Shown here one piece after another: positions 1 through 6,087 of a DNA stretch of 11,273 nt. The DNA is taken from assembly GCA_902497185.1 (NCBI GenBank), contig CABVEG010000031.1, forward strand, positions 1-11,273. The letters run 5' to 3'. This DNA is from an uncultured Eubacteriales bacterium. GTDB taxonomy: Bacteria > Bacillota > Clostridia > Lachnospirales > CAG-274. The position numbers were made by a program, and so were the translations under genes. The notes beneath the pieces are model-generated. The model saw nothing but the letters and a program-made list of their open reading frames with translations, was not told the DNA's origin and did no database searches. Positions within the stretch are counted from its first letter, which is position 1; the number at the start of each line of letters is the position of its first letter.

Positions 1-1
1 T

Positions 2-541
2 GATATTAAGCCTGATATGATTACATTTGCAAAGGGTGTTACCTGTGGTTATGTTCAGCTTGGCGGCGTTATTGTAAATGAAAAGGTAGCAAAGTATTTT
101 GAAGAAAATATACTTCAGTGCGGTCTTACATACAGCGGTCATACTTTAGCCTGTGCAGCAGGTGTTGCCTCAGTTGATTATTATATTGAACACAATATAT
201 GTGATCATGTAAAGGAAATGGAAAAGATCCTTTCTTCCTTCCTTAACAAAATGGTTGAAAAGCATAAGTGTATCGGTGAGGCAAGATGCATTGGTTTATT
301 TGCGGCACTTGAGGTTGTTAAGGATAAGGAAAAGAGAATACCTATGGTTGAATATGGCGAGCATTCAACTATTATGCCAAGTATAATGGCTGAACTTAAA
401 AAGAGAGGATTTTCAACATTTGGCAGAGAAAATAATATAAATATTTGTCCTCCTCTTATAATTACAGAGGAAGAGCTTAATGAATACCTTCCTATACTTG
501 ATGAAGTTCTTACATGGGTTGATGAAACCTATTGTGAATAA
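2..541 (+). CDS. Class III (PLP-dependent) aminotransferase, C-terminal part; probable taurine aminotransferase
   Basis: This is the last 179 residues of a fold-type I, class III aminotransferase; members are usually about 430-460 residues, so the N-terminal 60% lies upstream of the window. The reading frame is open from the first codon at position 2. The PLP Schiff-base lysine is visible in TFAKG (Lys11 of the fragment, bases 32-34), followed by GYVQLGGVIV. The TYSGHTLACAAG segment carries the conserved threonine that contacts the cofactor phosphate. The family moves an amino group from an omega-amine to pyruvate or 2-oxoglutarate. The substrate is inferred from context: a sulfoacetaldehyde-reductase-like dehydrogenase follows directly and a TauABC importer lies downstream, which points to taurine giving sulfoacetaldehyde plus alanine or glutamate (Tpa or Toa type). 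The acceptor cannot be told from this fragment. Its TAA stop shares its last base with an unused ATG at 541. Another omega-amino acid substrate remains possible. Confidence 0.88.
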   Translation, partial: DIKPDMITFAKGVTCGYVQLGGVIVNEKVAKYFEENILQCGLTYSGHTLACAAGVASVDYYIEHNICDHVKEMEKILSSFLNKMVEKHKCIGEARCIGLFAALEVVKDKEKRIPMVEYGEHSTIMPSIMAELKKRGFSTFGRENNINICPPLIITEEELNEYLPILDEVLTWVDETYCE

Positions 542-542
542 T

Positions 543-548
543 GGGAGA
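543..548 (+). promoter_or_regulatory. Ribosome binding site deciding the dehydrogenase start
   Basis: GGGAGA sits 7 nt before the ATG at 556. The earlier in-frame ATG at 541 has no Shine-Dalgarno sequence in front of it, and starting there would place this GGGAGA inside the coding region. The start at 556 (MNWNYEQP) is therefore preferred. Confidence 0.65.
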
Positions 549-555
549 TGTGGTT

Positions 556-1674
556 ATGAATTGGAATTATGAACAACCTGTTTCAATTATATTTGGAAAT
601 GGGAGAATAAATGAAATAAGTGATGTTGTTAAAAAGGTGGGCGGAAGTAAAGGACTTCTGGTGTTGCCTGAGTATTTTGTTGAAAACGGTACGGCAGATA
701 AAATAAAAAGCCTTTCAGGAGGCGCAGTAGCAGAGGTTTTTACGGCAGTATCACCTAACCCTGATGTAACAGAGGTAGATAATTGCGCCGATGTCATAAG
801 AAAAAATAACATAGACTTTGTAATTGCTGCCGGAGGCGGCTCAATTATGGATTGTGCAAAGGCAGCAGCGACAATTTCCACTGTAAATGACACAATACGT
901 TCTTATCACGGCACAGGAAAGGAGCTTCCCAAAACTAAACTTCCTCTTATTGCCGTTCCAACAACATCAGGCACAGGCAGTGAAGTAACCTGTGTGGCGG
1001 TACTTACAGACAGAGAAAAAGGAAAGAAAGCACCTGTTGTATGTGATAACTTTTTCCCGGATTATGCAGTAATTGATCCGGAGCTTACATATTCCGTGCC
1101 TCCTTATATTACTGCAAGCACAGGCTTAGACGTTTTATGTCACGCAATAGAGGGCTTTTGGAGTAAGGGACATCAGCCAATATGTGATGCATGTGCAATT
1201 TATAGTGCGGAGCTTGTATTTAAGTATGTATTAAAGGCTTATTATGAGCCTGAAAATGCAGAGGCAAGAGAAAAGATGGCAGAAGCATCTGTTATAGCCG
1301 GCTTAGCATTTACTTTGCCTAAGACAACATCATCTCATGCCTGCAGCTTTCCTTTAACCAATATTTATCATATACCTCATGGCGAGGCTTGCGCTTTAAC
1401 TCTTGATTATTTTGCAAGAATTAATAAGGATGTGGAAAATGGCAGAGTACAGGACTTTGCTCATAAACTTGGTTTTGAAAACGTTGATGCTATGGCTGAT
1501 AAAATTTTGGAATTAAAAAAGGAAATGGGGCTTAGATGTGATTTAAAGGAATATAATCTGTGTGATGCCCAAATTGATGAGCTGGTTAAAATAAGCAGAC
1601 ATCCTAATTTGCTTAACAATCCCGTTGAAATAACAGATGAAATTCTTTATGATATGTACAACTCAATGAGATAG
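556..1674 (+). CDS. Iron-containing alcohol dehydrogenase (group III), probable sulfoacetaldehyde reductase (TauF/SarD type)
   Basis: A 372-residue cytosolic NAD(P)H-dependent dehydrogenase of the Fe-ADH family, full length (typical 370-390). The N-terminal half has the dinucleotide-binding GGGSIMD (residues 93-99) and PTTSGTGSEVT (135-145). The C-terminal half has the four metal ligands in their usual places: Asp192 and His196 in TGLDVLCHAIEG, His261 in SSHACS, and His275 in HGEAC. The family reduces small aldehydes. The substrate is inferred from neighbours: between a class III aminotransferase and a taurine-type transporter the likely reaction is sulfoacetaldehyde to isethionate. This step is known for Bilophila SarD and for a Bifidobacterium taurine nitrogen-assimilation enzyme, both Fe-ADHs. 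The upstream gene ends 14 nt before this start. Phosphonoacetaldehyde reductases are close relatives, but no phosphonate gene is seen here. Family is certain, substrate moderately so. Confidence 0.9.
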   Translation: MNWNYEQPVSIIFGNGRINEISDVVKKVGGSKGLLVLPEYFVENGTADKIKSLSGGAVAEVFTAVSPNPDVTEVDNCADVIRKNNIDFVIAAGGGSIMDCAKAAATISTVNDTIRSYHGTGKELPKTKLPLIAVPTTSGTGSEVTCVAVLTDREKGKKAPVVCDNFFPDYAVIDPELTYSVPPYITASTGLDVLCHAIEGFWSKGHQPICDACAIYSAELVFKYVLKAYYEPENAEAREKMAEASVIAGLAFTLPKTTSSHACSFPLTNIYHIPHGEACALTLDYFARINKDVENGRVQDFAHKLGFENVDAMADKILELKKEMGLRCDLKEYNLCDAQIDELVKISRHPNLLNNPVEITDEILYDMYNSMR

Positions 1675-1684
1675 GAGTGATATT

Positions 1685-2008
1685 ATGAAAATGATTAGAG
1701 CTATCATAAGACCTGAAAAAACTGACGATGTACTTAGAGCATTGTTGGAAGAAGGCTTTCCGTCAGTAACAAAGGCTGAAGTTTACGGCAGAGGTAAACA
1801 GATGGGTATAAAGGTTGGTGACGTTTTTTATGACGAGTTGCCAAAGGAAATGCTTATAATAGTTGCTGAAGATGAAAATGAAGAAACTATTGTCAATATT
1901 ATTACGGAAAATGCTAAGACGGGTTCCGGTAATTTTGGTGATGGCAGAATTTTTGTAACCTCTATTGAAAAGGCTTATACCATCAGTTCAATGACAGAGG
2001 GATTATAA
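1685..2008 (+). CDS. nifI1: PII-family nitrogen regulator, NifI1 (NifHD1) type
   Basis: A 107-residue GlnB/PII-superfamily protein. It opens with the PII beta strand MKMIRAIIRPEK and has GRGKQ at residues 36-40. Its T-loop region reads GIKVGDVFYDELPKEM (41-56), the pattern typical of NifI1 and not of GlnB, which has a uridylylated Tyr51 in a different setting. The C-terminal FGDGRIFV (84-91) is the nucleotide-binding B-loop strand. Compared with the usual TGKIGDG of GlnB, this loop reads TGSGNFGDG, two residues longer and without the lysine. In methanogens NifI1 and NifI2 form a complex that inhibits nitrogenase when 2-oxoglutarate is low. Here no nitrogenase gene is present and the neighbours are taurine genes, so the target is unknown; the importer or the aminotransferase/dehydrogenase are candidates. 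The Shine-Dalgarno AGGAGTGA (1673-1680) overlaps the stop codon of the dehydrogenase, which indicates one operon. Confidence 0.9.
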   Translation: MKMIRAIIRPEKTDDVLRALLEEGFPSVTKAEVYGRGKQMGIKVGDVFYDELPKEMLIIVAEDENEETIVNIITENAKTGSGNFGDGRIFVTSIEKAYTISSMTEGL

Positions 2009-2023
2009 GGAAGGAATGATATT

Positions 2024-2347
2024 ATGGTTGAAATAATAGCAATAGTTCGTCCTAATAAAACTCAGGCAACTAAAAAGGCCTTAATTGAGGTTGGTTGTCC
2101 GGGGTATACCTGTCAAAAGGTTATGGGGAGAGGTAAAAAGCCTCTTAAAACCCATCTTGATGACGGCTCTTTTATTAAGACTCAGTTAATTTCCAAGAGA
2201 TTTTTTATAATTATAGCTGAGGATGAAAAGGCTGACATTATTGTTAAAAAAATAATGGAAGTAAATAATACGGGAGCGCCTGGAGATGGCAAAATATTTA
2301 TATCACCGGTTACTAGCACTTACAGTGTCAGAACCGGAAAATTATAA
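2024..2347 (+). CDS. nifI2: PII-family nitrogen regulator, NifI2 (NifHD2) type
   Basis: A second PII-superfamily protein of 107 residues, starting 15 nt after the first and preceded by GGAAGGA. It has MVEIIAIVRPNK at the start, then YTCQKVMGRGKK (28-39), and ends in TGAPGDGKIFISPV (83-96) and SVRTGKL. The FTC/YTC-x-KVxGRGKK signature is the one found in NifI2 proteins next to nifH/nifD. It differs clearly from its neighbour (NifI1-like GIKVGDVFYDELPKE is absent), so this is the heteromeric NifI1/NifI2 pair and not a tandem duplication. The T-loop (about residues 40-58) looks shorter than I expect for nif-linked NifI2. Its role is presumably sensing of 2-oxoglutarate and ATP/ADP with NifI1, in the cytosol. 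What it controls in this taurine setting is not shown by the sequence. Confidence 0.88.
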   Translation: MVEIIAIVRPNKTQATKKALIEVGCPGYTCQKVMGRGKKPLKTHLDDGSFIKTQLISKRFFIIIAEDEKADIIVKKIMEVNNTGAPGDGKIFISPVTSTYSVRTGKL

Positions 2348-2350
2348 GCA

Positions 2351-2386
2351 AAGGAGCTTGATTTATTTTTCAAGCTCCTTTTAATT
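2351..2386 (+). terminator. Rho-independent terminator or attenuator between the PII pair and the ABC transporter
   Basis: A perfect 11-bp stem AAGGAGCTTGA (2351-2361) pairs with TCAAGCTCCTT (2370-2380) around an 8-nt T-rich loop, followed by a U tract (TTTT, AA, TTTTT). It starts 4 nt after the stop of the second PII gene. Only about 30 nt separate it from the permease start, and I see no good promoter in that space, so partial readthrough is likely. Confidence 0.85.
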
Positions 2387-2417
2387 TTTATTAACATTAC
2401 GAAAGGATGTAATTATT

Positions 2418-3203
2418 ATGGTTAAGAAAAAAGGCAAAGTTTCACCGGAAAAAATTATATCAATATCGGCGGTTGTAATTGTGCTTTTGCTTTGGTGGAC
2501 TGCTACTCATATGGGCTGGACTAATGATAAACTTATTCCAACACCTGAAAAAACATGGCAGGCATTTGTTGAGGTTGCCTGTGAAGGCTATAAGGGCAAC
2601 ACACTTTTGCAGCACATAGCATCAAGTATGCAAAGATTGTTTATAGCTTTTTTCTGGGCATTTGTCATTGCTACCCCTTTGGGACTTATAAGTGGTTTCA
2701 GTACAAAGGTCAGGGCCGCACTAGAGCCTATTATTGAATTTTACAGACCTTTGCCTCCACTTGCATATTATACTCTTTTGACTCTTGCCTTGGGTATAGA
2801 GAACGAGTCAAAGATTGCGTTACTTTTTTTAGCCTGCTTTGCGCCGATATATGTATCCTGTGTATCAGCTGTTGCTAAAATTAAACAGGATTATATATTA
2901 TCAGCCTATACTGTAGGTGCTAACAAAATGCAGGTGTTTTGGTATGTAATTTTCCCTTCCTGCCTGGCAGATATGTTTGTTGGTTTAAGAACTGCAATAG
3001 GTGTTGCTTATACTACTCTTGTAGCGGCTGAAATGGTTGCAGCTACATCAGGTATAGGCTGGATGGTTTTAGATGCAGGTAACTGGTTCAGAAATGATAT
3101 TATATTTGTTGGTATTATTGTTATGGGTATAACAGGATTGTTAATAGATTTTATATTAAAGTTTGTTGAGAAAAAAGTTGTACCTTGGAGCGGTAAGGAT
3201 TGA
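2418..3203 (+). CDS. tauC: Taurine/sulfonate ABC transporter permease (TauC/SsuC family)
   Basis: A 261-residue inner-membrane permease of the nitrate/sulfonate/taurine ABC family (BPD_transp_1 fold), normal length. Hydrophobic segments lie at about residues 15-32, 73-92, 114-127, 134-152, 186-206 and 227-247. The EAA-type cytoplasmic loop that docks on the ATPase is at 162-180, reading SAYTVGANKMQVFWYVIFP. The end has the TauC/SsuC hallmark AEMVAATSGIGWMVLDA (204-220), then VGIIVMGITGLL (231-242). It should form a homodimeric channel working with the binding protein and ATPase that follow. An AAAGG ribosome site at 2402-2406 precedes the ATG. Substrate choice within the family (taurine, other alkanesulfonates, nitrate, thiamine precursors) rests on the TauA-like binding protein and the upstream enzymes. 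Confidence 0.9.
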   Translation: MVKKKGKVSPEKIISISAVVIVLLLWWTATHMGWTNDKLIPTPEKTWQAFVEVACEGYKGNTLLQHIASSMQRLFIAFFWAFVIATPLGLISGFSTKVRAALEPIIEFYRPLPPLAYYTLLTLALGIENESKIALLFLACFAPIYVSCVSAVAKIKQDYILSAYTVGANKMQVFWYVIFPSCLADMFVGLRTAIGVAYTTLVAAEMVAATSGIGWMVLDAGNWFRNDIIFVGIIVMGITGLLIDFILKFVEKKVVPWSGKD

Positions 3204-3235
3204 TAAATATATATTCATTAACTATTTTATTTGAA

Positions 3236-3242
3236 AAGGAGA
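3236..3242 (+). promoter_or_regulatory. Ribosome binding site deciding the TauA start
   Basis: AAGGAGA lies 8 nt before the ATG at 3251. The longer in-frame start at 3200 would overlap the permease stop, has no comparable site, and would put 17 extra residues before a clean lipoprotein signal. Confidence 0.8.
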
Positions 3243-3250
3243 TTTTAATT

Positions 3251-4258
3251 ATGAAGATGAAAAAATTTTTAGCAGGATTTACAGCAATGGTTTTATGTGT
3301 ATCAGCTTTTACAGGCTGCGGAGGCTCAGCAACAGCTGAAAGCACAGATGATACGGCAAGTGTAGATAAGGTTATTATCGGCACACAGGAAATGCCTAAT
3401 GATGAGGGAATAGCAAAGGCACTTAACTATTTCAGTGATGAAATGGGTGTAGAGGTTGAGCTTAAAAAGTTTGACTCCGGCAAGGATGTCAATACAGCTA
3501 TTGCATCAGGCAGTATTGATTTTGGTTTAATGGGTACTTGTCCGGCATCTTTGGCAATTGCTCAGGATTTAGGTGTTGAATTTATATGGATTCATGAGGT
3601 TTTAGGCAGTGTTGAATCTCTTGTTGCCAGAGAAGAAACAGGTATTAAGACAGTAGCAGATTTAAAAGGAAAGAAGGTTGCAGTGCCTTTTGCATCTACT
3701 GCCCATTTTTCAGTACTTAAGGCTATTGAGGATGCAGGTATGACAGCTGCTGATGTTCAGCTTCTTGATCTTGCTACAGATAAAATATATGCATCTTATA
3801 TATGGCAGCCTACTCTTGGTCAGTTAAAAAATCAGACAGTTATTTTAACAAGTGAAGATATGGCAAATAAGGGATATATGACTGCAAATGTTGAGGTTGT
3901 CAGAAAGGAATTTGCTGAAGCTCATCCTGATATTGTAGCAGGTTATATAAGAGCATTAAATAAGGCGGTTAAGCTTTACAATGATGATAAAGTATCAGCA
4001 GTTTCATCTATTGCAACTTCAATGCAGCTTGAAGAAAGTGATGCTGAATTTCAGATGTCAGGCTCTAAGTGGCTTACAGCAGAAGAGCAGATTGGTGCAG
4101 ACTACTTAGGTACAAGTTCAGCTAAGGGAGCTGTTGTAAAGAACCTTATGGATACTGCCGAGTTTTTAAAGGATCAGGGCTCTATTCAGGAGGTACCTGA
4201 GCAGGCAGTATTTGAAGCTGCAGTTAATCCAAGCTATATTGAGGCAGCTTTAAAGTAA
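3251..4258 (+). CDS. tauA: Taurine-binding lipoprotein of the ABC transporter (TauA family)
   Basis: A 335-residue solute-binding lipoprotein. Residues 1-23 are a lipoprotein signal (MKMKKFLAGF, hydrophobic core, then AFTGC), with lipidation expected at Cys23. The mature part follows the TauA pattern: KKFDSGKDVNTAIASGSIDF, GTCPASLAIAQ, and KKVAVPFASTAHFS align with RKFDSG, ASG, GSSPLAVAASQ and AVPFISTTHYS of E. coli TauA as I recall it. VVRKEFAEAHPDIV and TAEFLKDQGSI also match. It should capture the substrate outside the membrane and hand it to TauC. One oddity: around residues 177-185 the text jumps from LATDKIYA to SYIWQPT. The family normally has about nine more residues there, a helix end plus an RGDIDA-like turn, so an in-frame deletion of about 27 nt is likely. 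Whether the protein still works cannot be told. Confidence 0.9.
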   Translation: MKMKKFLAGFTAMVLCVSAFTGCGGSATAESTDDTASVDKVIIGTQEMPNDEGIAKALNYFSDEMGVEVELKKFDSGKDVNTAIASGSIDFGLMGTCPASLAIAQDLGVEFIWIHEVLGSVESLVAREETGIKTVADLKGKKVAVPFASTAHFSVLKAIEDAGMTAADVQLLDLATDKIYASYIWQPTLGQLKNQTVILTSEDMANKGYMTANVEVVRKEFAEAHPDIVAGYIRALNKAVKLYNDDKVSAVSSIATSMQLEESDAEFQMSGSKWLTAEEQIGADYLGTSSAKGAVVKNLMDTAEFLKDQGSIQEVPEQAVFEAAVNPSYIEAALK

Positions 4259-4277
4259 TTTTGAAAAGAGGGATTAT

Positions 4278-5099
4278 ATGGAAGAACTGTTAAAGAAACA
4301 GGATACGGTAGTATCAATAAAAAATGCTTATTTAAAGTATGAAGGTGAAAAGGGCAGTGTAACTGCTCTTGAGAATATAAATCTTGATATTAAAAAAGGT
4401 GAATTTATATGTGTTCTTGGTCCGTCAGGCTGCGGTAAATCTACTCTTTTAAAGATTATTGCAGGTTTTCATCAGCCAACTGAGGGTGAAGCTCTTATGG
4501 GTGGAACAACACCCATAAAGGGTCCTGATTGGGAGCGTGGAGTTGTTTTTCAGGCACCTACTTTATACCCTTGGATGAATATATATCAGAATGTTGAATT
4601 TGGACCAAAAATGAGAAAGGTGCCTAAAAACAAAATTAAGGAAGATGTTGCAAAATATCTTGAGCTTGTGGGCTTAAAGGATTTTTCAAAGCAGAAGCCC
4701 TATGAGCTTTCAGGAGGTATGCGACAGAGAGCATCCCTTGCAAGAGTTCTTGTTAATCAGCCTAGTATGATTTTAATGGATGAGCCTTTTGGTGCTCTTG
4801 ATGCCTTAACAAGGCAGAATATGCAAACACTTGTAAGAGAAATATGGAACAAAACGGGAAATACAATTTTCCTTATAACTCATGATGTAGATGAGGCACT
4901 TGCCTTGGCAACAAGAGTTATAGTAATGTCCTCAAGACCGGGAAGAATAGTAAAGGAGTTTAATACTGAATTTACATATGATTTAGGCGGTGCTAATGAA
5001 GAGGCTGCAAAGTATTCTTCGGAATATATGCATATTAGAGAAGAAATTCTTAGTATAATTAATGCACAAAATAATGCACTTAAAACAAGTGATGTATAA
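4278..5099 (+). CDS. tauB: Taurine/sulfonate ABC transporter ATP-binding protein (TauB/SsuB family)
   Basis: A 273-residue ABC ATPase with all motifs intact: Walker A GPSGCGKST (48-56), Q-loop Gln92 in VVFQAPTLYPWMN, signature LSGGMRQR (144-151), Walker B MILMDEP (164-170), D-loop ALD (173-175), and switch His202 in THDVDEA. The GPDWERGVVFQ stretch followed by LYPWMN is the form seen in the TauB/SsuB/NrtD group. It powers uptake through TauC from the cytosolic face. The gene starts 19 nt after tauA behind AGAGGGA. The C-terminal 45 residues beyond the core fold are typical for the group and show no separate regulatory domain. Confidence 0.93.
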   Translation: MEELLKKQDTVVSIKNAYLKYEGEKGSVTALENINLDIKKGEFICVLGPSGCGKSTLLKIIAGFHQPTEGEALMGGTTPIKGPDWERGVVFQAPTLYPWMNIYQNVEFGPKMRKVPKNKIKEDVAKYLELVGLKDFSKQKPYELSGGMRQRASLARVLVNQPSMILMDEPFGALDALTRQNMQTLVREIWNKTGNTIFLITHDVDEALALATRVIVMSSRPGRIVKEFNTEFTYDLGGANEEAAKYSSEYMHIREEILSIINAQNNALKTSDV

Positions 5100-5116
5100 T
5101 AGTCGGTGGTGACAAT

Positions 5117-5827
5117 ATGGTTGGTAAGGCTGTATTTATGCTTGTTTTATTTATAGCTAACACAATTCAGACCATTACGGGGTTTGCGGGCAATATGCTT
5201 GCTATGCCTCCCTCAATGCAGCTTGTAGGCTATGATACATCTAAAATGGTGCTAAATGTTTTTACACTGATTGCCTGCTTGGTAATCTCTTATGAGAACA
5301 GGAAGGATATTCAGTGGAAGGTACTATTTAAAATGTGTTTTCTAATGCTTATAGGTATGGCATTTGGTATAAAACTTGTAGAATGTTTTGATTTGAAAAT
5401 ATTGTCTTATGGCTATGGAATTATGATAATTGCCATTGCGCTAAAAAAACTTTTTATAAAAAAAGAAATATCAATTTCGCCAATATTTATGTTTATTGTA
5501 CTTTTAGGTGCAGGTATTATACACGGAATGTTTGTGTCAGGTGGTGCTTTGCTTGTAATATATGCAGTTTGGGCATTGCCTGACAAAAATAAATTCAGAG
5601 CAACCGTTGCACCTGTGTGGGTTGTTTTGGGTATAGCAATGATTTTTTCTCATATAAACAGTGGTATTTATACCCGTGATAATATAATTCTTGCAGCTAT
5701 AAGTTTAGTTCCGTTAATACTTTCTATAAAACTTGGCAATAGGATATATAATAAAATAAATCAAACTACATTTTTGAAAATTACTTATGTTTTGCTGCTT
5801 GTATCAGGTTTGTTTGTGTTTGTTTAA
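5117..5827 (+). CDS. TauE/SafE-family membrane exporter, probable sulfonate (isethionate) or sulfite efflux
   Basis: A 236-residue polytopic membrane protein of the TauE/SafE (DUF81) family. About eight hydrophobic segments are seen, at roughly 6-26, 40-58, 68-86, 95-113, 123-150, 163-178, 188-205 and 220-236. The two family half-repeats are marked by NTIQTITGFAGNMLAMPPS (15-33) and GAGIIHGMFVSGGALLVIYA (131-150). Family members export sulfite or organosulfonates. With a predicted aminotransferase plus reductase upstream and no C-S lyase in view, isethionate is my preferred substrate; sulfite or sulfoacetate are alternatives. It is the last gene of the block, 17 nt after tauB, behind GGTGGTGA, and is followed by a strong terminator. 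Family confident, substrate inferred. Confidence 0.8.
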   Translation: MVGKAVFMLVLFIANTIQTITGFAGNMLAMPPSMQLVGYDTSKMVLNVFTLIACLVISYENRKDIQWKVLFKMCFLMLIGMAFGIKLVECFDLKILSYGYGIMIIAIALKKLFIKKEISISPIFMFIVLLGAGIIHGMFVSGGALLVIYAVWALPDKNKFRATVAPVWVVLGIAMIFSHINSGIYTRDNIILAAISLVPLILSIKLGNRIYNKINQTTFLKITYVLLLVSGLFVFV

Positions 5828-5857
5828 TATTAATGTTTATATTTGTGGGAACACTTG

Positions 5858-5886
5858 CCCCGACCTTTATGGTCGGGGATTTTTTT
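5858..5886 (+). terminator. Strong Rho-independent terminator ending the taurine block
   Basis: CCCCGACC (5858-5865) pairs perfectly with GGTCGGGG (5871-5878) around a TTTAT loop, followed by A and seven T. It lies 31 nt after the stop of the exporter gene. Confidence 0.95.
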
Positions 5887-5961
5887 GATTTAGTGACGGT
5901 GGCTAAATGGTGAATTATTTATTTATAATTACATTTATAGAATAAAAATTTAATATACGGG

Positions 5962-5990
5962 TTGATAATAGTTAAATTTAGTGTTATAAT
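5962..5990 (+). promoter_or_regulatory. Sigma-A promoter for the secreted-protein/RHS operon
   Basis: A -35 box TTGATA (5962-5967; one mismatch to TTGACA) and a perfect -10 box TATAAT (5985-5990) are separated by the optimal 17 nt. The expected start is the A or G at 5997-5998, giving a leader of about 90 nt. The rest of the 260-nt gap before the gene (5828-6087) is AT-rich and holds the upstream terminator and the inverted repeat listed separately; I see no small gene in it. Confidence 0.85.
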
Positions 5991-6011
5991 AATTTTAGTT
6001 ACAATATGACT

Positions 6012-6057
6012 GCTTAAATATATAACGGCAGACTATTGATAAAACTGTTATTTAAGC
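6012..6057 (+). repeat. Inverted repeat in the leader of the secreted-protein operon
   Basis: GCTTAAATA (6012-6020) is exactly complementary to TATTTAAGC (6049-6057), with 28 nt between. An inner CAG/CTG pairing (6029-6031 with 6045-6047) is possible. It lies wholly in the predicted transcript leader, has no U tract, and ends 18 nt before the ribosome site. It could be an RNA hairpin or a DNA operator; it matches no riboswitch class I recognise. Confidence 0.5.
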
Positions 6058-6074
6058 TGATTTTAATTCAAAAT

Positions 6075-6081
6075 GAGGAGG
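6075..6081 (+). promoter_or_regulatory. Ribosome binding site deciding the start of the 610-residue protein
   Basis: GAGGAGG sits 6 nt before the ATG at 6088. The in-frame ATG at 6073 overlaps this site and would add five residues before a clean signal peptide, so 6088 is preferred. Confidence 0.85.
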
Positions 6082-6087
6082 AATATT

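Noticed and set aside
541..555. Alternative dehydrogenase start at ATG 541, overlapping the aminotransferase stop
   Set aside because: It has no ribosome site, while GGGAGA is well placed for the ATG at 556, and the family's N-terminus fits the shorter protein.
567..893. Antisense open frame of 108 codons within the dehydrogenase gene
   Set aside because: It is opposite well-conserved Fe-ADH coding sequence, has no family resemblance, and is explained as a shadow of the real frame.
1685..2347. Reading the PII pair as evidence of a nitrogenase operon
   Set aside because: No nifH, nifD or nifK sequence is present, and the flanking genes are a dehydrogenase and a sulfonate permease; the nif link is only by family.
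3151..3384. Antisense open frame across the tauC/tauA junction
   Set aside because: It overlaps the ends of two clear genes and the lipoprotein signal, and no motif is recognisable.
5924..5929. A second TATAAT upstream of the 610-residue gene
   Set aside because: No acceptable -35 box lies 16-18 nt before it; the promoter at 5962-5990 is far better.
5991..6087. A cyclic-di-GMP or other riboswitch in the leader of the surface operon
   Set aside because: The GEMM core and other class signatures I know are absent, and the leader is short and AT-rich; only an inverted repeat can be claimed.
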